The notes: generated by a model not told the origin, from the letters alone. Positions 1-9,321 are shown, numbered from the stretch's first letter. The stretch: 64,000 nt of DNA from Hyphomicrobiales bacterium (GCA_900472485.1 UCII01000010.1:1-64000), one strand, 5' to 3'. Translations and numbers: made by a program.

Positions 1-96
1 TCAAAACCTGAAACGCTCTAGGATAAAGTCAGAACTGTTTGCCGCGTTCACAAGCTGCCAAATATCCATTATGCAGATAACGAGAAGGCGGTTGCT

Positions 97-915
97 ATGG
101 ATATGAGCGGCAAGACGGTATTGATTACGGGCTCGACGGATGGTGTCGGGCGCCGAGTCGCGGAACGACTGGCAGCGGCAGGTGCTAGGCTCATCGTTCA
201 CGGTCGCGACAAGACCCGTGCGGAAGAATTGATCTCCCGCATCCAGGATAAGGGCGGCAAAGCGGCCTATTATCTCGCCGACCTTTCCTCGCTGGAAGAG
301 GTCCGCACTCTCGCCGACGCAATTGAGCGCGACTACGGTCGCCTCGATGTCCTGATCAACAATGCCGGCATCGGTACCAGTGGCGGCGACGCCGGGCGCC
401 AGGTAAGCCGAGACGGATACGAGCTGCGCTTTGCGGTGAATTATCTCGCCGGCTTCCTGCTGACGCGCCGGCTCCTGCCTCTGTTGAAGGCAAGCATTCC
501 CGCCCGCATCGTCAATGTATCTTCCGTCGGCCAGCAAGCCATCGACTTCTCCGATGTCATGCTGACGCGCGGCTATAGCGGCGTGCGCGCCTATTGCCAG
601 AGCAAGCTGGCGCAGATCATGTTCACCTTCGATCTCGCCGAGGAGCTTGCCGGCTCCGGCATCACCGCCAACTGCCTGCATCCGGCGACCTATATGGATA
701 CGACCATGGTGCGTCAGGCAGGCGTTGCACCGATAAGCTCTGTCGAGCAAGGGGCCGATGCCATCCTCAATCTGGCCGCCGGCACCGCCCTGGAAGGACA
801 CACCGGCCTCTATTACGACGGACTGCGCCCATCACGTGCCTCTGCCCAAGCCTATGACGCAACCGCGCGACAGCGCCTGCGGACACTCAGCCAAAGCCTT
901 GCCGGCCTCGCCTGA
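97..915 (+). CDS. SDR family NAD(P)-dependent oxidoreductase
   Basis: This 272-residue protein is a classical short-chain dehydrogenase/reductase. The nucleotide-binding glycine motif TGSTDGVG is at residues 11-18, NNAG is at 88-91, the catalytic serine lies near 142-143 and the YxxxK motif (YCQSK) is at 166-170. The family reduces or oxidises carbonyl/alcohol substrates with NAD(P)H in the cytoplasm; the substrate cannot be read from the sequence. A second in-frame ATG two codons downstream could be the true start. A second SDR gene follows on the same strand after 42 bases, so co-transcription is plausible. The family call is firm and the substrate is unknown. Confidence 0.9.
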   Translation: MDMSGKTVLITGSTDGVGRRVAERLAAAGARLIVHGRDKTRAEELISRIQDKGGKAAYYLADLSSLEEVRTLADAIERDYGRLDVLINNAGIGTSGGDAGRQVSRDGYELRFAVNYLAGFLLTRRLLPLLKASIPARIVNVSSVGQQAIDFSDVMLTRGYSGVRAYCQSKLAQIMFTFDLAEELAGSGITANCLHPATYMDTTMVRQAGVAPISSVEQGADAILNLAAGTALEGHTGLYYDGLRPSRASAQAYDATARQRLRTLSQSLAGLA

Positions 916-957
916 ACCCCACGCTCCACCACTCTCTGTCATCAAAAGGAGACACGC

Positions 958-1668
958 ATGTCGTCTCACCACGTTGCTATTATTGGCGGCTCCTCCGGCA
1001 TCGGCCTTGCGACTGCCGTCCATCTTCTCGAAAAAGGCTATCGCGTTACCATCACCGGTCGCGATGCCGCCAAACTTCAGGTCGCTGGACAAAGCCTGAA
1101 TGGCGATCTCACTGCCATCGCCATGGATGCGGCCGACTTTGGCCGCCTTGCCGATGCCTTCCAGAGAATCGGACCGGTCGATCATCTCGTCCTGGCATTG
1201 GGCGGCGGCAATGGCGCCGGCCCGTTCGCCACGGTCGATCTTGCCCATGTCAGGAAAGGTTTCGAGCAGAAGACCATGGCGCATTTCGCCTGCGCCCAGG
1301 CCTGCCTGCCCTATCTATCGAAGCAGGGTAGCATCACCTTCGTCTCCGCCGTCTCGGCACAGGCCGCCATGCCCGGAACCGCAGGGCTCGGAGCCATCAA
1401 TGCCGCCATAGCCGCCCTGGCGCCGATCCTCGCCGTCGAACTCAAGCCGATCCGGGTGAATTGCGTGTCGCCCGGAGTGGTCGACACCCCCTGGTGGGAT
1501 TTCACCGCAGAGCAGAGGGAGCAAACCTTTGCCGGCTTTGCGGCACGCACGCCGGTTGGCCGCGTCGGCAACCCACGGGAAATCGCCGAAGCCATCGCCT
1601 TCCTGATCGGCAACGGCTTCACTAGCGGCCACACGCTGATCTGCGACGGCGGCATCCGCCTCGGCTAG
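958..1668 (+). CDS. SDR-fold protein with atypical active site
   Basis: This 236-residue Rossmann protein has the SDR glycine motif GGSSGIG at residues 10-16 and the C-terminal NCVSPGVVDTPWW segment typical of classical SDRs. A Shine-Dalgarno AAGGAG lies just before the ATG. Where classical SDRs carry YxxxK, the alignable segment reads LGAIN (residues 144-148), so the catalytic Tyr is Leu and the Lys is Asn. It may therefore bind nucleotide without standard SDR chemistry, or use another mechanism. It follows another SDR gene and faces a convergent marR gene. The fold assignment is firm; activity is uncertain. Confidence 0.85.
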   Translation: MSSHHVAIIGGSSGIGLATAVHLLEKGYRVTITGRDAAKLQVAGQSLNGDLTAIAMDAADFGRLADAFQRIGPVDHLVLALGGGNGAGPFATVDLAHVRKGFEQKTMAHFACAQACLPYLSKQGSITFVSAVSAQAAMPGTAGLGAINAAIAALAPILAVELKPIRVNCVSPGVVDTPWWDFTAEQREQTFAGFAARTPVGRVGNPREIAEAIAFLIGNGFTSGHTLICDGGIRLG

Positions 1669-1710
1669 TAATCACCGCGCTGTTGCCGACATCATCGGAC
1701 AATAGCGCCC

Positions 1711-2163
1711 TCAGTCGTTGCGAACGCGGGCCTGAAGCTGGGTCAGGATCTCGATCAGCCGCGGCGCCATCTCACGGATTTCGACCAGATGGATTGAACT
1801 GAGCATTTGGAGAACCTTTTCGGACTTTTCCGTCAATTGCAGCGTCTGCCGGCGCTTGTCCGTTGGATCGGGATGACGGGTGACATAGCCGCCGTCGATC
1901 AGGCGCCCCACAAGTTCTGTCGCCGTATGCGGTGCGATCAGCAGCTTTTCCGCGAGCATGCCGATCGTCATCGCCTCGGCGGCGCCATTCCCTTTGATCG
2001 CCAGCAACGCCTGATGCTGCTGTGGAGGCAGGCCCGCCTCCTGCGCCGCGGACGTGCTGAAATCCATGAACTTGCGCAGGGTATAGCGCAGCGTCGCCAG
2101 CGCCTCATAGTCAGCCTGCGAAAGAGCTTCATCCAAACGTCGCACCATCAAAATCGTCCTCAT
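1711..2163 (-). CDS. MarR family transcriptional regulator
   Basis: This 150-residue protein has the winged-helix arrangement of MarR regulators. A helical N terminus is followed by a recognition region near residues 65-90 (IGMLAEKLLIAPHTATELVGRL), a basic wing around DPTDKRRQ, and a C-terminal dimerisation helix. MarR proteins are dimeric repressors released by small aromatic or oxidant ligands. It is divergent from the chloride-channel gene, and the shared intergenic region contains a 19-bp inverted repeat at 2294-2312 suited to a MarR dimer. An alternative ATG at 2148 has a GAGGA upstream and may be the real start. Confidence 0.88.
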   Translation of the reverse strand: MRTILMVRRLDEALSQADYEALATLRYTLRKFMDFSTSAAQEAGLPPQQHQALLAIKGNGAAEAMTIGMLAEKLLIAPHTATELVGRLIDGGYVTRHPDPTDKRRQTLQLTEKSEKVLQMLSSIHLVEIREMAPRLIEILTQLQARVRND

Positions 2164-2293
2164 TGCCGCTGTTCGCGGTCCTCACGCATATCGCGCAAAA
2201 TCTTCAGCGGTTTTGCGGCAACCCCATGCTCCGGATCAAGGAACTATAGTGCCGAAAACGAATCCTGCAGATCGCAATGCGTGTCAGTTGATT

Positions 2294-2312
2294 TATATCG
2301 CATTACGATATA
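2294..2312. promoter_or_regulatory. Candidate MarR operator (19-bp inverted repeat)
   Basis: Seven-base arms TATATCG and CGATATA flank a five-base centre. The perfect dyad lies between the divergent marR and clcA genes, 64 bases before the clcA start. MarR dimers usually bind imperfect palindromes of about this length beside their own gene. Operator function is an inference from symmetry and position only. Confidence 0.5.
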
Positions 2313-2375
2313 TTTGCCATCTCGAAGCGGGGAGCGGCTGAATGACGGTCGCGCGCTTAGCTCAGAAGGCCTCCC

Positions 2376-4175
2376 ATGCAGGACATACCCACCTCACAAA
2401 GTCACAGTCACGATTTCTCCGGCGGAGCCTCCCGCAAGGACAATGGCGATTTCACCACGGACAAGCGCGTTTTGGTGCTGATTGCCATGGCTCTCGTCGT
2501 CGGCACCGGCGGCGCCTTCGCTGCCTGGGTACTCATCAACCTCATCGCGCTCGTCAGCAACGCCGTCTGGCTGTTCAGGATCAGCACCGAGCCGCTGTCC
2601 TTCGCCATGGTGACACGCTCGCCCTGGATGGTCGCTGCTCCCATCCTGGGTGGCCTCGTCATCGGCCTGATGGCTCGTTACGGCTCCGAGAAAATTCGCG
2701 GCCACGGCATTCCCGAAGCCATCGAAGCGATCCTGATCGGCGGCAGCCGCATGTCGCCGAAGGTGGCGGTGCTGAAGCCGCTATCATCGGCGATCTCGAT
2801 CGGTTCCGGCGGCCCCTTCGGCGCGGAAGGTCCGATCATCATGACCGGCGGCGCCATCGGATCGCTCTTCGCGCAGCTCTTCCATCTGAGCGCCGCCGAA
2901 CGAAAGACCCTGCTCGTCGCCGGTGCGGCAGCCGGCATGACGGCGGTCTTCGGCACGCCGATCGCGGCCGTCATGCTTGCCGTCGAACTGCTGCTCTTCG
3001 AATGGAAGCCGCGCAGCTTCATCCCGGTCGCGGTCGCAGCCTGCGTTTCCGTCGTCTGGCGTCCGTTCCTGATCGGCAGCGGCGCGCTCTTCCCCATGCA
3101 TTTCGAGATGTCGCTCTCCTGGTGGGGCATCGTGCTCGCCGCCGGCCTCGGCATCGTCTCCGGCCTGCAATCCGGCCTGCTGACGACTTTGCTCTATAAG
3201 ATCGAGGATGCCTTCGAGAAGCTGCCGATCCACTGGATGTGGTGGCCGGCGCTCGGCGGCCTCGTCGTCGGGCTCGGTGGGTTGACCGAGCCACGTGCGC
3301 TGGGCGTCGGCTACGACATCATCGCCGATCTCCTGCATAGCCGCATCGCTGTCGGTGCCGTCCTGATGATCCTCCTGGTCAAGGCTGGCATCTGGCTAGT
3401 GGCGCTCTCCTCCGGCACATCGGGCGGCGTGCTCGCGCCGCTGCTCATCCTCGGCGGAGCGCTCGGCTGGCTGGTCGGCCTCGTCCTGCCCGGCGATCCC
3501 GGCTTCTGGGCGATGCTCGGCATGGCGGCCATGATGGGCGGTACGATGCGTGCGCCGCTCACTGGCACCTTCTTCGCGGTCGAGCTGACCGGAGATACGG
3601 GCGCGCTGGTGCCTTTGCTTGCTGCAACGGTCGCGGCCTATGCCGTTACCGTGCTGTTGCTGAAGCGATCAATTCTGACGGAAAAGATCGCGCGGCGCGG
3701 CCAGCATATCACCCGCGAATACGGCATCGATCCGTTCGAACTCACCCGTGCCCGCGACATCATGATCGCCAAGGTGGACACGTTGCCCGCCTCCATGCGC
3801 CTGTCGGAAGCGCTGACGCAGATGACGGAGCGACCGGATGCGCATCGTTTCTATCCCGTCGTCGGCGAGAATGACCGCCTCGTCGGCATGATCTCGCGCG
3901 CCGACGCCCTGCGCTGGCAGGGCGAACCGCGGCTTATGGATCAATCGCTCTATGACGTGATCTCAGATACGTCTCTTCCGGTTGCCCATGCCGAAGACAC
4001 CGTGGGACGCGTTGCCGATATCATGATCCATGCCGATACGGGACGTGTTCCCGTCGTCGAACAGCAGACCGGCCGCCTGATCGGCCTCATCGCCCGCAAG
4101 GATCTGCTGCGGCTGCGCAGCGCGACCAATCGCGCCGAGCTCGAACGGGGTGCCTATCTGCGGTCGAAAGACTAA
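2376..4175 (+). CDS. ClC-family chloride channel/transporter with CBS domains
   Basis: This 599-residue inner-membrane protein has about ten or more hydrophobic segments between residues 30 and 430, followed by a cytoplasmic tail with two CBS-like motifs (about 450-585). The ClC selectivity motif reads GSGGPFGAEGP; the Glu at 151 matches the gating/proton glutamate of ClC proteins. A second conserved segment is SSGTSGGVLAP. The family moves chloride, sometimes in exchange for protons, and the CBS pair may sense nucleotides or ionic strength. It is divergent from marR and may be controlled from the palindrome at 2294. Whether it is a channel or an antiporter is not settled here. Confidence 0.93.
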   Translation: MQDIPTSQSHSHDFSGGASRKDNGDFTTDKRVLVLIAMALVVGTGGAFAAWVLINLIALVSNAVWLFRISTEPLSFAMVTRSPWMVAAPILGGLVIGLMARYGSEKIRGHGIPEAIEAILIGGSRMSPKVAVLKPLSSAISIGSGGPFGAEGPIIMTGGAIGSLFAQLFHLSAAERKTLLVAGAAAGMTAVFGTPIAAVMLAVELLLFEWKPRSFIPVAVAACVSVVWRPFLIGSGALFPMHFEMSLSWWGIVLAAGLGIVSGLQSGLLTTLLYKIEDAFEKLPIHWMWWPALGGLVVGLGGLTEPRALGVGYDIIADLLHSRIAVGAVLMILLVKAGIWLVALSSGTSGGVLAPLLILGGALGWLVGLVLPGDPGFWAMLGMAAMMGGTMRAPLTGTFFAVELTGDTGALVPLLAATVAAYAVTVLLLKRSILTEKIARRGQHITREYGIDPFELTRARDIMIAKVDTLPASMRLSEALTQMTERPDAHRFYPVVGENDRLVGMISRADALRWQGEPRLMDQSLYDVISDTSLPVAHAEDTVGRVADIMIHADTGRVPVVEQQTGRLIGLIARKDLLRLRSATNRAELERGAYLRSKD

Positions 4176-4279
4176 GGGAGGAGTGGCGTCAGTGCGGCGG
4201 AAGAACTGCGCGGCGCCTTCCTTGGTCATCTGCCAGAAAATTGGCAATCAGCCAGGAAAATTTAAGAGCGATCCACGAC

Positions 4280-4424
4280 GACCGATGGATGTTTACGATC
4301 CTGGGTGCCTACAAACGTAGGTGGGCACCGTGTGTCCAGGCCCACGGGCCTAGTCAGGGACAGCTCCCTTTGGATCGAGTATGGCCCCAGGGATTGTGGT
4401 TCCTGTCGGGAAGCGCAGACCGCC
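4280..4424 (-). ncRNA. ssrS: Structured RNA candidate, probably 6S RNA
   Basis: No gene explains this stretch directly downstream of zapA, which is the usual position of 6S RNA (zapA then ssrS) in proteobacteria. The strand has an AT-rich TATATA near 4430-4435 that could be the -10 box. A long-range stem pairs ATCC-TGGG near 4297-4305 with CCCA-GGAT near 4387-4395. Short hairpins are also visible, for example GGCCC/GGGCC at 4339-4350 and AGGGA/TCCCT at 4356-4369. 6S RNA binds sigma70 RNA polymerase in stationary phase. Ends are approximate. The fold I can draw is more branched than a standard 6S rod, so identity rests mainly on synteny. Confidence 0.5.
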
Positions 4425-4489
4425 TGAACTATATAAAGCGCTTTGAAGCTTTCTACCAGAGGGCACCGATGGGCAGCCCCAGAAATAAC

Positions 4490-4867
4490 TCAAGCCTGCT
4501 CGACGCCCGGCCGCTCGAGCAGCTTTTCGGTAATGCCGTGAATGCGCGTCGTCACCTCGTCGATGACGCTCGCCAGCGTCTCCTCAGCCCGCGCATTGGC
4601 TGCTACGGTCGTATCACGGGTACTGGTCAGGGTTTCCAGCTCGGCCTCTAGCGAAGACACGCGCCGGGTCAATTCACTCACCTCGTCCATGATCATGATG
4701 CCGGCCATGACGGTCACCCGGAGATCGCCGATCTCGCCGAACTGGCTCTTCAAATGCATGACATAACGGTCGAAGCGATTGGCAAGATCCGTCAGATGGT
4801 CTTCCTGGCCCTCTTCGCAGGCCATCCGGTAGGCTTTGCCGTCGATCGTTACCGTTACTTGTGCCAT
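4490..4867 (-). CDS. zapA: Cell division protein ZapA
   Basis: This 125-residue protein starts with the ZapA-type motif MAQVTVTIDGKAYRMAC, continues with an ERF-like helical core (LTDLANRFDRYV) and ends in a long predicted coiled coil (residues about 65-115). ZapA dimerises and bundles FtsZ protofilaments at the division ring in the cytoplasm. It is longer than E. coli ZapA (about 109 residues), with the extra length in the C-terminal helix. It lies downstream of a DUF4164 gene on the same strand, probably in one transcription unit, and upstream of the 6S RNA candidate. Confidence 0.92.
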   Translation of the reverse strand: MAQVTVTIDGKAYRMACEEGQEDHLTDLANRFDRYVMHLKSQFGEIGDLRVTVMAGIMIMDEVSELTRRVSSLEAELETLTSTRDTTVAANARAEETLASVIDEVTTRIHGITEKLLERPGVEQA

Positions 4868-4913
4868 TCGACTTTCCGATCATTGCCGCCTGCGACGGCT
4901 GCCTCCCGAGGGA

Positions 4914-5189
4914 TCAGCGGTCCAGCACGGCTCTTATGGTTTCCATCGCCGTGACGAGCCGGCGCGACACTTCGCGATTGACCTCTTCCAGCCGGTTCGC
5001 GCGGAACTCGGCCTGGTCCAATTCCTGGGCAAGGCGGGACCGATCGGCGTGAACCCTGCGGACCTCGCCTTCGATATCGCTCTGCGCCCGTTCCCGCTCG
5101 AACCGTCCGTCAACCGCGCTCTCCAAAGTCGAAAGCGCCTGGCGCAATTGGGCGAGCGCCGCGTCCACCGTTTTGCCTGAAGGTGTCAT
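4914..5189 (-). CDS. DUF4164 coiled-coil protein
   Basis: This 91-residue protein is almost wholly alpha-helical and charged (AQLRQALSTLESAVDGRFERER, then RRVHADRSRLAQELDQAEFR). It fits the DUF4164 family seen between zapA and tkt in Rhizobiales. I chose the ATG at 5189 because AAGGG precedes it closely and the sequence from there resembles the family N terminus as I remember it; the open frame extends to a TTG at 5261. Function is unknown. Its fixed place beside zapA suggests, by inference only, a role in cell division or envelope organisation. Confidence 0.82.
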   Translation of the reverse strand: MTPSGKTVDAALAQLRQALSTLESAVDGRFERERAQSDIEGEVRRVHADRSRLAQELDQAEFRANRLEEVNREVSRRLVTAMETIRAVLDR

Positions 5190-5433
5190 ACCCTTCGCAT
5201 CTCCGCGCAAGGCCCGAATCAAAACATCCGGCCACTTGTCTGATTTCGCAACAATATTCAACTCGGCAACAGCACGTCAATAAAGGCTGTCATGTGGCAG
5301 CCCCCCTATTCTGTGGATGAATGCCGCCTTTGCCGCCTGCACAGGCCTTGTCGCATGATTGTCGTCTTTTGTAAAAGTGAACGGGCAAATGTCAAAAAAT
5401 TGCCCCGAGGGGGCCCTATTGGGTCCTCGATTT

Positions 5434-5461
5434 ATTGACTTGCTCGCCCTAACTGCTATGT
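5434..5461 (+). promoter_or_regulatory. Probable sigma70-type promoter of tkt
   Basis: A -35 element ATTGAC at 5434-5439 is followed after 16 bases by CTATGT at 5456-5461, close to the rhizobial housekeeping consensus CTTGAC-N17-CTATAT. It lies about 130 bases upstream of the tkt start. A GC-rich imperfect hairpin (CGAGG/CCTCG, about 5406-5429) sits just upstream. The rest of the 400-base gap between DUF4164 and tkt shows no gene I can support. Confidence 0.5.
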
Positions 5462-5590
5462 CTCGACCGCCTGAGGCGACGTTGAAAATGGCGTTCGAAA
5501 GAGCGTCCCCTTCCACTCGCCTTTCAACCGATGGCCCTCCCTCCCAAGCGTGTGGCCATCCCCCGAACCCGGAACACTGCGGAAAAACCC

Positions 5591-7573
5591 ATGAACTCTC
5601 GCGAACAACACGACCGGATGGCGAATGCGATCCGTTTCCTTGCCATGGATGCTGTCGAGAAGGCCAATTCCGGTCACCCCGGTTTGCCGATGGGGATGGC
5701 TGATGTTGCCACCGTTCTCTTTAGCAAATATCTGCGCTTCGATCCGAAGAACCCGCTTTGGCCGGACCGCGACCGCTTCGTCCTGTCGGCAGGCCACGGC
5801 TCGATGTTGCTTTATTCGGTTCTCTATCTGACCGGCTATCCCGACATGACGGTCGAAGAGCTCACACGCTTCCGCCAGCTCGGCTCGAAGACCGCCGGCC
5901 ATCCGGAATATGGTCACGCCACCGGCATCGAAACCACCACCGGCCCGCTCGGCCAGGGCATTGCCAACGCTGTAGGCATGGCGATCGCCGAGCGCAAGCT
6001 GCGCGAGGAATTCGGCTCGGAACTTCAGGATCACTACACCTACGCCATGTGCGGCGACGGCTGCCTCATGGAAGGCATCAGCCATGAGGCGATCGCGCTT
6101 GCCGGCCACCTCAAGCTCAACAAGCTGATCCTGTTCTGGGACAACAACTCGATCACGATCGACGGCGCCGTCTCGCTGTCGGATTCGACCGACCAGGTCG
6201 CCCGCTTCAAGGCCGTGCACTGGAACACGATCGAAGTCGACGGTCACGACCAGGCTGCCATCAGCGCTGCCATCGAAGCCGCTCACAAGTCCGACCGCCC
6301 GACATTCATCGCCTGCAAGACGATCATCGGCTTCGGCGCTCCGAACAAGCAGGGCACGCACAAAGTCCACGGCTCGCCGCTCGGCGCCGAGGAAATTGCC
6401 GCGACCCGCGTTGCGCTCAACTGGCCCTACGAGCCCTTCGTCATCCCGAACGATGTCCTCGGTGAATGGCGCGCAGCTGGCGAACGCTCCGTCGGCACTC
6501 GCGAAGCCTGGGAGGGCCGTCTCGCAGCAGCCGAGGCTGCCAAGAAGGCCGAGTTCACCCGCCGCTTCGATCACAAGCTGCCTGCCGGTTTCGACGCCGC
6601 TATCAGCGAGTACAAGAAGAAGCTCGCGGAAACCAAGCCGACACTCGCAACCCGCAAGGCATCGGAAGATGCGCTGGAAATCATCAACGGCTTCATTCCG
6701 GAAACGCTCGGCGGCTCCGCCGATCTGACGCCGTCGAACAACACCAAGACCAGCCAGATGAAGTCGATCACCCCGACCGATTTCTCCGGCCGTTACATGC
6801 ACTGGGGCATCCGCGAACACGGCATGGCTGCTGCCATGAACGGCATCGCGCTCCACGGCGGTCTCATCCCCTATTCGGGCGGCTTCCTGATCTTCTCGGA
6901 TTATTGCCGTCCGCCGCTCCGCCTCGCTGCTCTGATGGGCATCCGCGCCATCCACGTCCTGACGCATGATTCCATCGGCGTCGGCGAAGACGGCCCGACC
7001 CACCAGCCGGTCGAGCAGGTCGCCAGCCTGCGCGCTATCCCGAATTTCCAGCTCTTCCGCCCGGCGGACGCAACGGAAACGGCCGAATGCTGGCAGATCG
7101 CCATCAAGACAACCAACCGTCCGTCCGGTCTCGCGCTGACCCGTCAGAACCTGCTGGCCGCTCGTACCGAGTACAGCGAGAAGAATCTCTGCGAACTCGG
7201 CGCCTACACGCTGGCCGGCAATGCCGATGCCAAGGTGACGATCTTCGCTTCAGGCTCTGAAGTCGAACTCGCCGTCGCCGCCCGCACCGTTCTCGAAGGC
7301 AAGGGCGTCTCCACGCGCGTCGTTTCGGTTCCCTGCACCGAACTCTTCTTCGAGCAGCCGGACGCCTACCGCAAGGAAGTCATCGGTAACTCGCCGGTCA
7401 AGGTTGCCGTCGAAGCTGGCGTTCGCGAAGGCTGGGATGCCTTCATCGGACCGGAAGGCGCCTTTATCGGTATGAAGAGCTTCGGCGCTTCGGCTCCGTA
7501 CAAGGACGTCTACAAGCATTTCGGCATCACCACCGAAGCCGTTGTTGCCGCTGCTGAGGCAAAGCTTTCCTGA
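5591..7573 (+). CDS. tkt: Transketolase
   Basis: This 660-residue thiamine-diphosphate enzyme transfers two-carbon ketol units in the pentose phosphate pathway. Recognisable segments include the N-terminal [12 protein letters not shown] motif ([17 protein letters not shown]), the ThDP motif CGDGCLMEG...WDNNSI, and the transketolase signature FRPADATET near the C-terminal part. The ATG at 5591 was chosen over the open-frame start at 5531 because [16 protein letters not shown] matches the normal N terminus. Length matches bacterial transketolases. gap follows after 63 bases on the same strand, and a hairpin covers the tkt stop codon. Confidence 0.97.
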   Translation: MNSREQHDRMANAIRFLAMDAVEKANSGHPGLPMGMADVATVLFSKYLRFDPKNPLWPDRDRFVLSAGHGSMLLYSVLYLTGYPDMTVEELTRFRQLGSKTAGHPEYGHATGIETTTGPLGQGIANAVGMAIAERKLREEFGSELQDHYTYAMCGDGCLMEGISHEAIALAGHLKLNKLILFWDNNSITIDGAVSLSDSTDQVARFKAVHWNTIEVDGHDQAAISAAIEAAHKSDRPTFIACKTIIGFGAPNKQGTHKVHGSPLGAEEIAATRVALNWPYEPFVIPNDVLGEWRAAGERSVGTREAWEGRLAAAEAAKKAEFTRRFDHKLPAGFDAAISEYKKKLAETKPTLATRKASEDALEIINGFIPETLGGSADLTPSNNTKTSQMKSITPTDFSGRYMHWGIREHGMAAAMNGIALHGGLIPYSGGFLIFSDYCRPPLRLAALMGIRAIHVLTHDSIGVGEDGPTHQPVEQVASLRAIPNFQLFRPADATETAECWQIAIKTTNRPSGLALTRQNLLAARTEYSEKNLCELGAYTLAGNADAKVTIFASGSEVELAVAARTVLEGKGVSTRVVSVPCTELFFEQPDAYRKEVIGNSPVKVAVEAGVREGWDAFIGPEGAFIGMKSFGASAPYKDVYKHFGITTEAVVAAAEAKLS

Positions 7574-7594
7574 GGGCGCTGACAAGCGCTCTCA
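7571..7594 (+). other. Hairpin spanning the tkt stop codon
   Basis: The ten-base arms TGAGGGCGCT and AGCGCTCTCA pair completely (one G-T wobble) around the loop GACA. The first three bases are the tkt stop codon. No T-tract follows, so it is not a typical terminator. It may limit read-through or mark an mRNA processing or stability element between tkt and gap. Confidence 0.6.
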
Positions 7595-7636
7595 AATCCC
7601 ATAGATAAACACCCTGAATGAAAGGGAGTGACATTC

Positions 7637-8647
7637 ATGACTGTAAAAGTAGCCATCAACGGTTTTGGCCGTATCGGCCGTAACGTCCTGCGCGCAATCG
7701 TCGAATCCGGCCGCACCGACATCGAAGTCGTTGCCATCAACGATCTCGGCCCGGTCGAGACCAACGCCCACCTGCTGCGTTACGATTCCATCCACGGCAA
7801 GTTCCCCGCCGAGGTGAAGGTCGAAGGCGACACGATCATCGTGGGCGGCGGCAAGCCGATCAAGGTCACGGCGATCAAGGATCCGGCAACCCTGCCGCAC
7901 CGCGATCTCGGCGTTGACATCGCCATGGAATGCACGGGCATCTTCACCGCCCGCGACAAGGCCGCCGCTCACCTGACGGCCGGCGCCAAGCGCGTCATCG
8001 TTTCGGCTCCTGCCGACGGCGCCGACCTTACCGTCGTTTTCGGCGTCAACCACGACCAGCTCACCAAGGAGCATTTGGTCATCTCCAACGCCTCCTGCAC
8101 CACGAACTGCCTGGTGCCGGTGGTCAAGGTTCTCGACGACGCGGTCGGCATCGACCACGGCTTCATGACGACAATCCACTCCTACACCGGCGACCAGCCG
8201 ACGCTGGACACCATGCACAAGGATCTGTACCGCGCCCGCGCCGCAGCCCTGTCCATGATCCCAACGTCGACGGGCGCAGCAAAGGCTGTCGGTCTCGTTC
8301 TGCCGCACCTCAAGGGCAAGCTCGACGGCACGTCGATCCGCGTTCCCACGCCGAACGTCTCGGTTGTCGACTTCAAGTTCGTGTCCAAGAAGGCAACGAC
8401 GGTCGGCGAAATCAACGAAGCCATCAAGGCTGCATCGAACGGCAAGCTGAAGGGCATCCTCGGCTACACCGACGAGCCGCTGGTTTCGCGCGACTTCAAC
8501 CATGACAGCCACTCGTCGATCTTCGCGACCGACCAGACCAAGGTCATGGAAGGCAACTTTGTGCGTGTCCTGTCCTGGTACGACAACGAGTGGGGCTTCT
8601 CCAGCCGCATGTCGGACACGGCCGTCGCCTTCGCCAAGCTGATCTGA
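7637..8647 (+). CDS. gap: Glyceraldehyde-3-phosphate dehydrogenase, type I
   Basis: This 336-residue NAD(P)-dependent enzyme interconverts glyceraldehyde-3-phosphate and 1,3-bisphosphoglycerate. The N terminus [16 protein letters not shown] is the Rossmann dinucleotide motif. The catalytic Cys is in [10 protein letters not shown], and the C-terminal [12 protein letters not shown] motif is intact. The ATG at 7637 has AAAGGGAG eight bases upstream; the in-frame GTG at 7628 is less likely. It lies between tkt and a glycolipid-binding gene whose start is two bases beyond the gap stop codon, so the three are probably one operon. Confidence 0.97.
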   Translation: MTVKVAINGFGRIGRNVLRAIVESGRTDIEVVAINDLGPVETNAHLLRYDSIHGKFPAEVKVEGDTIIVGGGKPIKVTAIKDPATLPHRDLGVDIAMECTGIFTARDKAAAHLTAGAKRVIVSAPADGADLTVVFGVNHDQLTKEHLVISNASCTTNCLVPVVKVLDDAVGIDHGFMTTIHSYTGDQPTLDTMHKDLYRARAAALSMIPTSTGAAKAVGLVLPHLKGKLDGTSIRVPTPNVSVVDFKFVSKKATTVGEINEAIKAASNGKLKGILGYTDEPLVSRDFNHDSHSSIFATDQTKVMEGNFVRVLSWYDNEWGFSSRMSDTAVAFAKLI

Positions 8648-8649
8648 TC

Positions 8650-9234
8650 ATGGCCTTCCGCCCGCTCCTTCCGACGACAGTCCGCTGGCGTCCCTTGGAA
8701 GGAGACGGGCTGGAGCACCTGACGATCACCCCTCTCGATAATGCCGGCAGCGCGGCCATCCGTGCTGCCGGCATTATCATTGGTGCCCGCGGCGGCACGC
8801 CATACGGCGTCTCTTACCGCATCGATTGCTCAGTCGATTGGGCCGTTCTTTCCTTCTCCGTCGAAACCACCGATGGCCGCCGTCTCGCGCTGAACTCGGA
8901 CGGCAAGGGACATTGGCGCACCGAGGACGGCAAAGCCCTGCCGCAATTCGACGGCTGCATCGATATCGATCTCTATGGCTCGCCCTTCACCAACAGCCTG
9001 CCGATCCGCCGGCTTGGCTTGACGCCGGAAAGCGGGACAGCGAGGCTTTCGATGCTCTATATCCCGTTCGACACCTTCGAGCCGATGCGCGACGGTCAGC
9101 ACTATACCTGCATCGTGCCGGAGAAACTTTATCGCTATGCGGCCGAAGACAGGAATTTCAGCGTCGATCTTCCGGTCGACGAGGATGGGCTGGTGATCGA
9201 CTATCCCAGCTATTTCAGGCGCGTGCATGTCTGA
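8650..9234 (+). CDS. Putative glycolipid-binding domain protein (DUF1089 type)
   Basis: This 194-residue protein matches the putative glycolipid-binding family (formerly DUF1089) by its pattern of beta-strand segments: RPLLPTTVRWRPLEGDGLEHL at the start, then YRIDCSVDWAVLSFSVE and a central DLYGSPFTNSLPIRRL. No signal peptide or membrane segment is seen. The start codon is two bases after the gap stop, so translational coupling to gap is likely. The family is named after a structural resemblance, and no reaction is established. The region is followed by a long non-coding stretch with repeats. Confidence 0.8.
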   Translation: MAFRPLLPTTVRWRPLEGDGLEHLTITPLDNAGSAAIRAAGIIIGARGGTPYGVSYRIDCSVDWAVLSFSVETTDGRRLALNSDGKGHWRTEDGKALPQFDGCIDIDLYGSPFTNSLPIRRLGLTPESGTARLSMLYIPFDTFEPMRDGQHYTCIVPEKLYRYAAEDRNFSVDLPVDEDGLVIDYPSYFRRVHV

Positions 9235-9321
9235 GCGAAGGCCTCGGTATTGAGCTCGACGTCGGTATGGTCGCCTTTGAAGGCTCCGTCGCTGTCTGGC
9301 ATGAAATCAACGAGCAGCGAG

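Noticed and set aside
4241..4651. 136-codon frame crossing the structured RNA and zapA
   Set aside because: It overlaps the zapA coding region and the palindromic RNA candidate and has no family resemblance.
5456..7003. 515-codon open frame antisense to tkt
   Set aside because: It lies wholly across tkt on the other strand, lacks a recognisable domain, and is the mirror of GC-rich third positions. Similar shadows run opposite gap, pgk, pyk, pepF and hss.
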